Assembly (NCBI GenBank): GCA_002309015.1
Contig: DBWM01000037.1
Location: 68,249 to 132,248 of the forward strand
Direction: 5' to 3'
DNA length: 64,000 nt
Source of the DNA: Myxococcales bacterium UBA1238
GTDB lineage: Bacteria; Myxococcota_A; Bradymonadia; UBA7976; UBA1532
The notes beneath the pieces were generated by a model, which saw only the letters and a program-made list of their open reading frames with translations, had not been told where the DNA came from and did no database searches. Position 1 is the stretch's first letter. The number at the start of each line of letters is the position of its first letter. The translations under genes and the position numbers were made by a program. Positions 47,775 through 55,415 of this stretch are shown here, in pieces.

Positions 47775-48230
47775 ATGAGCAAAAAAACCAAAGACGGACG
47801 CGAGCAGATCGCGAGCAATCGCCGCGCGCGCCATGATTATGAGCTCAGCGAGCATTTTGAAGCAGGCATCGTATTGAGCGGCACCGAGGTCAAAAGCCTG
47901 CGCAGCGGCTCGGTCACCATACAAGAGGGCTACATCACAGTCTCAAACGGCGAGGCGTGGCTGATCAACGTCTTCATTCCCGAATACAACTTCGGCAACC
48001 GCTTCAATCACGACCCCAAACGCCGCCGCAAACTGCTGCTCAAGAAGCGCGAAATCTCGCGACTCATGGGTAAACTCGAGGAGCAGGGGCTCACGGCGGT
48101 GCCTCTGGAACTCTATTTTAAAGAAGGCTGGGCCAAGCTCGAGTTCGCGCTCGGCCGAGGGCGAAAGCATTACGACAAGCGAGATGCCGAGCGCGAAAAG
48201 ACGGCGCGGCGCGAAATCGACGAATATTGA
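47775..48230 (+). CDS. smpB: SsrA-binding protein SmpB
   Basis: Binds tmRNA and delivers it to stalled ribosomes. The 151-residue protein has ASNRRARHDYEL, FEAGIVLSGTEVKSLR, the beta-barrel core and the basic tail KHYDKRDAEREKTARREID, all typical. ATG 47775 has GAGG 5 bases upstream; the longer frame would start inside rnpB. Its RNA partner ssrA is in this window at 26.4-26.8 kb. It is followed by rsfS and rlmH, giving a ribosome-quality group. Confidence 0.97.
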   Translation: MSKKTKDGREQIASNRRARHDYELSEHFEAGIVLSGTEVKSLRSGSVTIQEGYITVSNGEAWLINVFIPEYNFGNRFNHDPKRRRKLLLKKREISRLMGKLEEQGLTAVPLELYFKEGWAKLEFALGRGRKHYDKRDAEREKTARREIDEY

Positions 48231-48316
48231 TCGCAGATGCCTCTCACCTGATCGCAGCTTGCCCTCTTGACCCGCAGGAATCACCCCAAACATTCCGTCA
48301 AATCGAAACATTCATC

Positions 48317-48700
48317 ATGGAAATCAAGCAAGTCGCCCAACTGATCGCTCAAACCCTCAACGACAAGCAGGCCGAAGACATCGTCGTCCTCGATGTTGAG
48401 GGGATCGTCAACTACGCATCGTATTTCATCATCGCTTCCGGCCGCACGGAGCGCCACGTTTGCGCACTCGCCAACCACATCGAGCGCAGCATGAAGGTTT
48501 ACATGGGCCGTCCCCTCAGCTCCGAGGGCACCGAAAACGGCCTCTGGGTCCTCCTCGATTACGGCGACATCCTGGTGCATCTCTTCCGCCGCGAGGAGCG
48601 CGATTTTTACGATCTCGAAGGCCTCTGGCAGGACGCGCCCAGAGTGGAAGTCGATTTCGATCACCCCGCCCCCATCCCCGCCGCTTCTTCCGAAGATTAA
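48317..48700 (+). CDS. rsfS: Ribosomal silencing factor RsfS
   Basis: Binds ribosomal protein uL14 and blocks subunit joining in stationary phase. The 127-residue core matches the family from its start: DKQAEDIVVLDVEGI, YFIIASGRTERHV, then WVLLDYGDILVHLFRREERDFYDLEGLW, ending in a short Asp/Pro tail. ATG 48317 is chosen because family members start near here, although no ribosome site is visible. A TTG at 48227 overlapping the smpB stop (TTGA) would add 30 unconserved residues and cannot be excluded. Confidence 0.93.
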   Translation: MEIKQVAQLIAQTLNDKQAEDIVVLDVEGIVNYASYFIIASGRTERHVCALANHIERSMKVYMGRPLSSEGTENGLWVLLDYGDILVHLFRREERDFYDLEGLWQDAPRVEVDFDHPAPIPAASSED

Positions 48701-48705
48701 ACCCT

Positions 48706-49179
48706 TTGAAACTCCAGATTCTTTGTATCGGCAAGCTGAAATTGCCGTACGCAAAGCTCGGTTGCGCCGAATATCTTGAGCGCCTGAAGCATTTTTATGC
48801 GGTGGAGCTGAAGGAGCTGCCCGACGCGAGGCGCGCGAAGGGGGGCGATGCCCGCGCATGGAAGGCGGCGGAGGCGGCGTCGTTTCGGGCGGCCTGCGAT
48901 CCCGGATGTTACCTGGTGGCGCTCGATGAGCGGGGGCGCAGCGGGAATTCGAGGGCGTTTGCGCAGTGGCTCGGGCAAAAACGCGACTCGGGGGTGCATA
49001 CGGTCACCTTTATGATCGGCGGTCCGGACGGGATCGACGAGGCTTTGCGCCGGGAGGCCGCCGATATGTGGAGCTTAAGCGCCCTCACCATGCCTCACGA
49101 GCTCGCGCGTCTCGTGTTATGCGAGCAACTCTACCGCGCCGCCTCGATCTTATCGGGCAGCTCCTACCATCGCGACTGA
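48706..49179 (+). CDS. rlmH: 23S rRNA pseudouridine-1915 N3-methyltransferase
   Basis: SPOUT-family methyltransferase acting on 70S ribosomes. 157 residues, the usual length. It starts MKLQILCIGKLK with TTG at 48706, and has LVALDERGRSGNSRAFA, FMIGGPDGID (SAM-binding knot) and the C-terminal SLSALTMPHELARLVLCEQLYRAASI...SYHRD block. It begins five bases after rsfS, a common gene pair. Its stop codon abuts the stop of the convergent regulator gene (TGA directly followed by TCA). Confidence 0.95.
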   Translation: MKLQILCIGKLKLPYAKLGCAEYLERLKHFYAVELKELPDARRAKGGDARAWKAAEAASFRAACDPGCYLVALDERGRSGNSRAFAQWLGQKRDSGVHTVTFMIGGPDGIDEALRREAADMWSLSALTMPHELARLVLCEQLYRAASILSGSSYHRD

Positions 49180-50541
49180 TCAATCCTGCAGATATTTCTT
49201 TAAAAGGCGCCTGAAGTTGGCGCGATCCATCTGCGCCGCCCGCGCTGCGGCCGACACGTTCCCTTCCCTCTCCAATAATCCCCGCAAATAGGCTGCCCGA
49301 AAGGCGTGATCGGCCTGAAGCTGCGCATCCCTGAAGGGCTGGTTCAGATCGATCGCCATGCAGATCGAGGGATCCGTCGCAGGCTTTGCATCTGCAGCGC
49401 TGTGATCGCCGGCATTAAAGAAGGCTGCGGGTAAATCCTTGAGCGCAAGCTCGCTGCCCTTCTGATGCGCGAGGGCCTCCATCAAAACCTGTTCCAAAGC
49501 CTCCAGCTGTCCGGGCCAGGGGGCTTTCTGCAGGGCTTCCATACAATCCCTGTTCACATGCTTGATGCGATAGGGCGCATGATGCGCCAAGAAATACTCT
49601 ACGAACTGAGGGATATCTTCCCGCCTTTGTGAAAGGGGGGGGAGTTTGACTTCATTTTCCTGAAGTAAACCGAGCATCGCAGGGCTGATGTGACGGGTTG
49701 CCGTTAAGAAATGAAGGTCCCATACGGAAGTGGTGCAGAAGCGAAAGCGCGATTCGGGATGGGTGCTCCCTGCCTTTGGCTTCAAATGTGCGATCTCGCA
49801 GGCGAGTTTTTCCTGAAGTGTAATCGGCATCCGATCGAGATGGCAGATCAGCAGAACGCCTTCTGCTGCGCGCTTTAAAGCCCCCATGGGACCAAAGATC
49901 GCCTGCTCATCGGCGAGCTCGCCCTCTATGGCTACAAAAGATCCCTGCTTTTTAGGCGGGAGATCGTACATCGATTTTGCAATCAGATGCAGTTTAAGAC
50001 CGTTTGGCCCCACCAGTAAGAAGGGATCGTCGGTTTGCAAGAGCTCATTTAGGCGGGCGAGGACCGGTTGCATCGATGCGCTTTGGCTTTGAAGGTAAGG
50101 CGTGAGGCTGCCTTTTAAGATCTGGCGCTGAAGGGCGCGGTTTTCGTCGAGGATCTGCTTCATCTGAGCCGCTTTGCGCAGCTTTTGGATGCAGAGATCG
50201 ACTTCCGAGAAGGGTTTGGTCACATAGTCGAGGGCGCCCTGCTTTAAAGCGGTCGTCGCTTCGAGGATCTCACAGGTTTCGATCGTGGCAAGCCATGCGC
50301 AGGGGGCAGACTGTACGAAGCGGAGCGCGGTTTCGTTCTCTTTAAGAAGCGACCAGTCGACGATCATCAGGTCGATCCGGTTTTTTTGAAGCGCCTTTTT
50401 AGCCTCCTCGATTTGATTTGTGGTCGAAACGCAAAACTCTCCCTGCGGCAGCATCCAGCGCCAGGTCTTGCAGGCCTTCTCGTCCGGATCGATCACTAAA
50501 ACCTGCGTTCCCTCGCTTTGATTGCGCATGGCAAAGGTCAT
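49180..50541 (-). CDS. NtrC-family response regulator with degenerate AAA+ domain
   Basis: 453 residues. The receiver domain (about 10-125) looks complete: acidic pair in VIDPDE, phosphoacceptor Asp in LMIVDWS, Thr in WLATIE, Lys in VTKPF. The central domain aligns with sigma-54 activators but is damaged: Walker A GESGTGKE is replaced by GPNGLKLH (one residue short), the sigma-54-contacting GAFTGA loop is absent (IFGPMGALKRAAEG), and Walker B LFLDEI reads LLICHLD. The LPPLSQRREDIPQF segment remains. The C-terminal Fis-type helix-turn-helix (GNVSAAARAAQMDRANFRRLLKKY) is intact. It probably binds DNA without ATPase-driven sigma-54 activation. ATG 50541 has AAGGAG upstream; divergent from pepA. 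Confidence 0.88.
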   Translation of the reverse strand: MTFAMRNQSEGTQVLVIDPDEKACKTWRWMLPQGEFCVSTTNQIEEAKKALQKNRIDLMIVDWSLLKENETALRFVQSAPCAWLATIETCEILEATTALKQGALDYVTKPFSEVDLCIQKLRKAAQMKQILDENRALQRQILKGSLTPYLQSQSASMQPVLARLNELLQTDDPFLLVGPNGLKLHLIAKSMYDLPPKKQGSFVAIEGELADEQAIFGPMGALKRAAEGVLLICHLDRMPITLQEKLACEIAHLKPKAGSTHPESRFRFCTTSVWDLHFLTATRHISPAMLGLLQENEVKLPPLSQRREDIPQFVEYFLAHHAPYRIKHVNRDCMEALQKAPWPGQLEALEQVLMEALAHQKGSELALKDLPAAFFNAGDHSAADAKPATDPSICMAIDLNQPFRDAQLQADHAFRAAYLRGLLEREGNVSAAARAAQMDRANFRRLLKKYLQD

Positions 50542-50919
50542 CTCGCTCTCCTTTTCACCTCTGCTTCATATTTTATACGATTTTGTCTGATCGGGAACAG
50601 CTTTTTTGGGGGGATCCCGCTTTTCATTTGTGCAAAATGCAAATCTTCCGTAGTTTGTATCTTTATGAATCATAAACATCGTCGCCGCTCCGTATTTTGC
50701 CGGTTTATTTATCTGAAAGATTCAGGTCTACCGTATTCTTCCCTTTTACAGTAACGCAATCTTTCAAAATACCGTATTCTGTAACCATACATGCGTGAAT
50801 CTCTGAAGCCTACAGTAAGGCTTTGAATATGCTCTGATGTAAAAGTTTGAGATTGAAAATCCGGGCGATTTTAAGCAAAGTATAGGCCAAAAATAAGGTA
50901 AACCGAGGGGTGATCGCTC
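50542..50919. promoter_or_regulatory. Divergent spacer with phased CCGTATT repeats
   Basis: Direct repeats of yhCCGTATTyT start at 50646 (weak), 50688, 50729 and 50770, that is 42, 41 and 41 bases apart, or four helical turns. TACCGTATTCT is exact at 50729 and 50770. TACAGTAA occurs at 50747 and 50811. The spacer separates the degenerate NtrC-type regulator from pepA and is a likely binding site for that regulator. No gene is seen in these 378 bases. Confidence 0.55.
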
Positions 50920-52374
50920 ATGAAAACGCATATTCTCTTAACGGATCCTGAATCCGCATGCATTGACGCTTTAAACATTTGCTTCATCGGTCGCCGTGCG
51001 CGGCTGGATGAGGAGGAAATCCGCGATCTCCTGCCCGATGAGGTGCAGGATCTCTACGATCCGATGCTCGAATCGCTGGAAGCGGACGATAAAGGGGTGA
51101 TGGCTTCGACCTGGCTGCCGGGCCGAAAGCGGTTTTTTTTGGGACTGCTCCCTGAAAACTGCTCGCGTTACAACAGCAAAAGCCGCGCCTATGCGCTGAC
51201 GGCCCTCATCCGCGATCTCCCCGACAGCAACGTGACCGCGATCATCATCTCTCCCGACAGCAACGAGGATGTTGCAGCCCAGGTTCTGGCCGTCGCGCGC
51301 GCATACCCGGAGCTCTCGTTCAAACATCGCAAAGAGGAGGACGATTCACCCTCCCGCGTGCGCGTCGCCTTCGCTCTGCCCGACGGATCCGAGCCCGATT
51401 ACGAAGCCCTCGAACCGCTCATCGATGGCATCCGCCTGGCGACCCGACTGACCGATACCCCCACCAATCGGCTTTCGGTCTCTTCAATGATCGATCTCGC
51501 CCGGGGCGTGGCCAAGGACTACGGTGCCCAAATCGAAGTCCTCGAAGGCGAATCTCTGTTCAACGCCGGGTTCGAAGGCATCTACAGCGTGGGTAAAGCC
51601 TCAGTTGACGCGCCGGCCTTCGTGCATCTCACCTACATGCCCAAAAACGTTGAGAATCCCCCCACCGTCGCATGGGTGGGCAAGGGCGTCGTCTTCGACA
51701 GCGGTGGTCTTCAGATCAAGTCGCGCGAAAACATGACGACCATGAAGACCGATATGGCCGGCGCTGCGGTCTGCCTTGCGGCCTTTGCGGCGGCGATCCA
51801 GCGCAAATGCAAGGTGAAGCTGAACGCCCTGCTCTGTCTCGCCGAAAATGCGGTGGGTCCAAACGCGCTGCGCCCCGACGACGTGATCACCCTCTATTCA
51901 GGCAAGACCGTCGAGATCAACAACACCGATGCGGAGGGCCGCCTGCTCCTGGGAGATGGCGTTGCCTACGCTGCAAGGCATCTGAATCCCGATCTCATCG
52001 TCAGCATCGCGACGCTGACGGGTGCGCAGCTCGTAGCGACGGGCAAACGCATCTCTGCAGTGATCTCGAATGACGAACAGTTTGAACAAAAGGCCGTCGC
52101 TGCAGGCAAAAAATGGGGCGATCTCGCCCACCCCCTCCCCTGGGCCCCCGAGTTTTACAGAGGCGAATTCTCAAGCAAGATCGCCGACATGAAGAACTCC
52201 GTAAAAGATCGCCAGAACGCCCAGACCAGCTGCGCCGCCTGGTTCGTCGCCTCTCATCTCTGCGATTACAGAGGTCCCTTCGTGCATCTCGACGTCGCAG
52301 GCCCTGCGCTCGATGCCGATCGCGCGACGGGTGCCGGCTTTGGCCTCCTGCTCGGCCTCCTCGAGAGCCTGTAA
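50920..52374 (+). CDS. pepA: Leucyl aminopeptidase (M17 family)
   Basis: Zinc/manganese aminopeptidase removing N-terminal residues in the cytoplasm. The 484-residue protein has the M17 catalytic core: GKGVVFDSGGLQIK, the metal-binding Lys and Asp in MKTDMAGAA, and the signature NTDAEGRLLL. The N-terminal domain is only loosely conserved, as usual. ATG 50920 has GAGGGGTG about 9 bases upstream. Some M17 members (E. coli PepA) also bind DNA, but nothing here shows that. A small YkgJ-like gene follows six bases later. Confidence 0.95.
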   Translation: MKTHILLTDPESACIDALNICFIGRRARLDEEEIRDLLPDEVQDLYDPMLESLEADDKGVMASTWLPGRKRFFLGLLPENCSRYNSKSRAYALTALIRDLPDSNVTAIIISPDSNEDVAAQVLAVARAYPELSFKHRKEEDDSPSRVRVAFALPDGSEPDYEALEPLIDGIRLATRLTDTPTNRLSVSSMIDLARGVAKDYGAQIEVLEGESLFNAGFEGIYSVGKASVDAPAFVHLTYMPKNVENPPTVAWVGKGVVFDSGGLQIKSRENMTTMKTDMAGAAVCLAAFAAAIQRKCKVKLNALLCLAENAVGPNALRPDDVITLYSGKTVEINNTDAEGRLLLGDGVAYAARHLNPDLIVSIATLTGAQLVATGKRISAVISNDEQFEQKAVAAGKKWGDLAHPLPWAPEFYRGEFSSKIADMKNSVKDRQNAQTSCAAWFVASHLCDYRGPFVHLDVAGPALDADRATGAGFGLLLGLLESL

Positions 52375-52380
52375 CCGCCC

Positions 52381-52734
52381 ATGACCCTCGATCTCTCCCA
52401 TTTCGTCTGCCAATGCTGCGGCAATTGCTGCAGGCCCCACGGCCTCGTACGGATCACCGATGCCGAGATCACAAAGATCGCCGCATTTTTAGGGATGCCC
52501 GAGGCCGAATTCATCGATCGCTACACCGCCCTCTGCCCCGACCGCCGCGGCCTCACCCTGATCGAGCAGGAAAGCGGCGCATGTTGCTTTCTGACCACAG
52601 AAAACCGCTGCCGGATACAGATCTGCAAGCCCGATCAATGCAAGGGATTCCCCGATCGATGGACCGATCCCCTGCTCGAATCGCAATGTATGGGATTAAA
52701 GAAGCTGCGGGAGGAAGAAGCGAGGAAGAATTAA
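52381..52734 (+). CDS. YkgJ-family Cys-cluster protein
   Basis: 117 residues with the N-terminal C-x-C-C-x-x-C-C cluster (FVCQCCGNCCRPHG) and further Cys in SGACCFLTTENRCRIQICKPDQCKGFP, the pattern of the YkgJ (CxxCxxCC) family, proposed to bind zinc or an iron-sulfur cluster. Function in the family is not established. It starts six bases after pepA and is probably co-transcribed. Its stop overlaps that of the convergent lipoprotein gene (shared TTAA). Confidence 0.88.
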   Translation: MTLDLSHFVCQCCGNCCRPHGLVRITDAEITKIAAFLGMPEAEFIDRYTALCPDRRGLTLIEQESGACCFLTTENRCRIQICKPDQCKGFPDRWTDPLLESQCMGLKKLREEEARKN

Positions 52735-53636
52735 GGCTCCAGGTTGGACTGATAGAGGGTGAAGGTCTTGTTCTGGGCCTCGTGCGACCGCCATTGCACC
52801 GGTCCCACGCCCTCCTGAAGCCAGTAGCTGCGACTGAGCTGTCCCGTAAAATCATCATAGATGTCGATGCGATATAAGCCCTGCCGCCATTGGCCTTCCA
52901 TGCCCAGCGTTTCGGTCTGGGCGCTCCGATTCACCTTGATCGGGGGCTGACCATCCGCATCCGTGGGCGCCTCCTGCCCGTAATACCAGCTCGTCTGGAA
53001 AACCTTGATGTTATCGTAAGACATCTGGGCATCGATCACGCCCAGATGCCAGCTGTCTCCCAGCAGGGTATAAGGCGGATCGTATACGCGCTTGATCTCA
53101 CGGATCTTTCGCTTATCCCCTCCGGCTTCGCGCTCGATCAGCTCAAAGGATGCGAGCTGAATCTGAGGCCCGATCAGGTTTTCCGGCGGTTTGCGCACAA
53201 AGGTTTCGCGCATCACCTGCACCGCGCGCACGGTCTCTTCGCCCACAGGCAAATCGAGATACGAAACCGTCTGGCGCACAAAGCGGTTCTCGCCCTCGGC
53301 CGGCAAGATCGTCACCTCGCTGCCCACGGTTACGGGCGGTGGATTCGCCATATCGGCTGCCTGCTCGCGAAATCTCCAGGAAGCCCCTTTGGTCAGCGGG
53401 AAATATTCTTTGGATTCCACCGCTTCCGAGAGCGCATCCGGTTTTTCACTGCACCAGGCCACGTAGTTTTCGGAAAGGCAGGAAAGCAAATCCTCCAGCC
53501 CGCCATCTTTCTCCTGCTCCGACGGCAGTTCCCCATCTTTCACAACGGCGTCGGTGACGTTGTTGTCGTCGTCGTCATCGCAGGCTGCAAACAGGCAAAC
53601 GGCTGGAATACAAAGCAAAAATCTGCGCAAGCTCAT
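52731..53636 (-). CDS. Lipoprotein of unknown function
   Basis: 301 residues. The signal peptide ends in a lipobox (VCLFAAC) directly followed by DDDDDNN. An Asp at position +2 in E. coli-type lipoproteins signals inner-membrane retention, though rules differ between phyla. The remainder is beta-rich with YFPLTKGASWRFRE near 75, a motif seen in exported proteins with a lipocalin-like or beta-sandwich fold, and ends SYWLQEGVGPVQWRS. ATG 53636 is chosen for the lipobox signal; a frame from 53693 adds unlikely residues. It follows the DUF1015 gene by 13 bases. Confidence 0.85.
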   Translation of the reverse strand: MSLRRFLLCIPAVCLFAACDDDDDNNVTDAVVKDGELPSEQEKDGGLEDLLSCLSENYVAWCSEKPDALSEAVESKEYFPLTKGASWRFREQAADMANPPPVTVGSEVTILPAEGENRFVRQTVSYLDLPVGEETVRAVQVMRETFVRKPPENLIGPQIQLASFELIEREAGGDKRKIREIKRVYDPPYTLLGDSWHLGVIDAQMSYDNIKVFQTSWYYGQEAPTDADGQPPIKVNRSAQTETLGMEGQWRQGLYRIDIYDDFTGQLSRSYWLQEGVGPVQWRSHEAQNKTFTLYQSNLEP

Positions 53637-53649
53637 GGATCCCGCACCC

Positions 53650-54867
53650 TTAAAAGACGCTGACCACGAGGCCTGAACGCAATTTGGGCTCAAACCATGT
53701 CGATTTGGGCGGCATCACCTTGCCCGCGTCGGCGATGTTGATCAGCTCGTCGAGGCTGGTGGGGAACATCGCAAAGGCGACCGCCGATCCCTCGTTCACG
53801 CGCCGTTCGAGCTCGCCCAGTCCGCGGATCCCGCCCACAAAATCGATGCGCTGCGAGGTTCTCGGATCGTCGATGCCGAGCATGGGCCCTAAAACGTTGC
53901 TTTGCAGGATCGAAACATCGAGGCATGCGACCGCGTCGGACTCGTCGACCTTGATCTCGGGCCTGAGCGCCAGGGCGTACCACTGGTGATCGAGGTACAT
54001 CGAGAAATGATGCCTTGCGGAGGGCTCGGCTGCGGCCTGCAACGGCTTGATTTCAAACAGCTTTTGAAGCTTTGCCATAAACTCGTCGCGCGTCATGCCG
54101 TTCAGATCGTGCACCACGCGGTTGTAAGGCAGGATCTTCAGCTGATTGTGCGGGAATGCGACCGCCTGGAAATGCGCCCTCGGGCTGTCTTCGGGTTGAT
54201 CCTTGCCCAGACGCGAAGCCGCCGCCGCGCGGTGATGCCCGTCTGCAATGTAGAAGCTGTCGATCTTCGCGAAAGCCTGCTCCAAAAATGCGATGTCGTC
54301 CTTGCCTGCGATGACCCACACCTGATGGCGCACGCCGTCGGGAGCCACATAATCGACCTCGGGCTTGCCGCTCGTCAGCTTCGCCAGGCGCGCATCGATC
54401 TCAGCGTTGGCGCGGTACGTCAAAAACACCGGCCCCAGATGCGCGCGCACGGTTTCGATGTGGCGCAGGCGATCGTTTTCCTTATCGATGCGCGTAAACT
54501 CGTGTTTTTTAATGCGATTCGCCCAATAATCGCTGGCTGAAGCGAGACCCACCAGGCCCAGCTGGCGGCGTCCCTGCATCGTCTGCGCGTAGGCGTAGAA
54601 GCAGGGTTCCTTGTCGCGCTGCATCACGCCTTCGGCGATCAGCTTGTCGAACGCCTTGCGCGCGGTTTCGTACACCACGTCGGCGTACATATCGGTGTTG
54701 TCGGGTAAATCGATGTCGGGGCGGGTGACGTGCAGCAGGCTCAGCGGGTTGCCCTTGGCTAACTCGCGGCCTTCGGCGGTATTGACGACATCGTAGGGAA
54801 CGGCTGCGACCTTATCGGCCAAATCATTGCGGGGACGCAGCGCACAGAAGGAATGAAAAGCGACCAT
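53650..54867 (-). CDS. DUF1015 family protein
   Basis: 405 residues, cytoplasmic. It has the family N-terminus (FHSFCALRPRNDLADKVAAVPYDVV), NPLSLLHVTRPDID and YIADGHHRAAAA. The DGHHR motif resembles that of SerK/ParB-fold free serine kinases, and a kinase role has been suggested for this family, but I treat it as unproven. ATG 54867 has AGAGG 7 bases upstream; the longer frame from 54909 is less likely. It lies upstream of the lipoprotein gene at 53636. Confidence 0.9.
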   Translation of the reverse strand: MVAFHSFCALRPRNDLADKVAAVPYDVVNTAEGRELAKGNPLSLLHVTRPDIDLPDNTDMYADVVYETARKAFDKLIAEGVMQRDKEPCFYAYAQTMQGRRQLGLVGLASASDYWANRIKKHEFTRIDKENDRLRHIETVRAHLGPVFLTYRANAEIDARLAKLTSGKPEVDYVAPDGVRHQVWVIAGKDDIAFLEQAFAKIDSFYIADGHHRAAAASRLGKDQPEDSPRAHFQAVAFPHNQLKILPYNRVVHDLNGMTRDEFMAKLQKLFEIKPLQAAAEPSARHHFSMYLDHQWYALALRPEIKVDESDAVACLDVSILQSNVLGPMLGIDDPRTSQRIDFVGGIRGLGELERRVNEGSAVAFAMFPTSLDELINIADAGKVMPPKSTWFEPKLRSGLVVSVF

Positions 54868-54920
54868 GACAGACCTCTCGTGGAAAGCGAGGCCTGTTAT
54901 AGCGTCCAAATCTCAACGTT

Positions 54921-55415
54921 TCAACGCGGGGGTTCTTCTTCGGCAGGTCCCACGCCCGCATCGAGCTTGGCGCGATAGCCAAACAGCGTGTGCGCCTGAC
55001 TTAAAGGCGTCATTCTCACCGTAAACTTCTCGTCCTTAAACGTGTAAGCCCGCGTATATACAGTGAAATATCCGCTCGCCTTCACCGCCAGATCCAGAGG
55101 CCCGCTGTCTTTGGGCCACATGAAATCGAGGGGCGTTTTGCCCAGCTTTTTTTTGCCGTAATAGACCACCGCCGGAGCCGTGCTGCTGATCTGAATGCGC
55201 ACTTCCTTCGAATCCGACGCTTCAACCACCCCCGCATCGATCTCGGGCACCGCCATCTCTTCGGGCGCATCCTCGTCAAATTCGACTTTGGAATTTCCTT
55301 TTGGGGGCGCCTTTTTGGACTTCGGCGGGCGCGCTTCAGCCCCATCAAACGTCGATAACGTCGCAAAACCGAACGCAAACGCCAATGCCCCCAGCAATAA
55401 AGAACGCCTCATCAC
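54921..55415 (-). CDS. Exported PEGA-like domain protein
   Basis: 164 residues. Signal peptide (about 1-28, ending AEA), a Lys/Pro-rich linker, an acidic stretch, then a PEGA-like beta module (about 72-140: VRIQISSTAPAVVYYGKKKLGKTPLDF ... KASGYFTVYTRAYTF read in parts). It ends in a Pro/Glu tail. GTG 55415 overlaps the stop of the transpeptidase gene (GTGA), and an ATG follows at 55412. Translation coupling to the L,D-transpeptidase suggests a wall-associated role. Confidence 0.8.
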   Translation of the reverse strand: MMRRSLLLGALAFAFGFATLSTFDGAEARPPKSKKAPPKGNSKVEFDEDAPEEMAVPEIDAGVVEASDSKEVRIQISSTAPAVVYYGKKKLGKTPLDFMWPKDSGPLDLAVKASGYFTVYTRAYTFKDEKFTVRMTPLSQAHTLFGYRAKLDAGVGPAEEEPPR

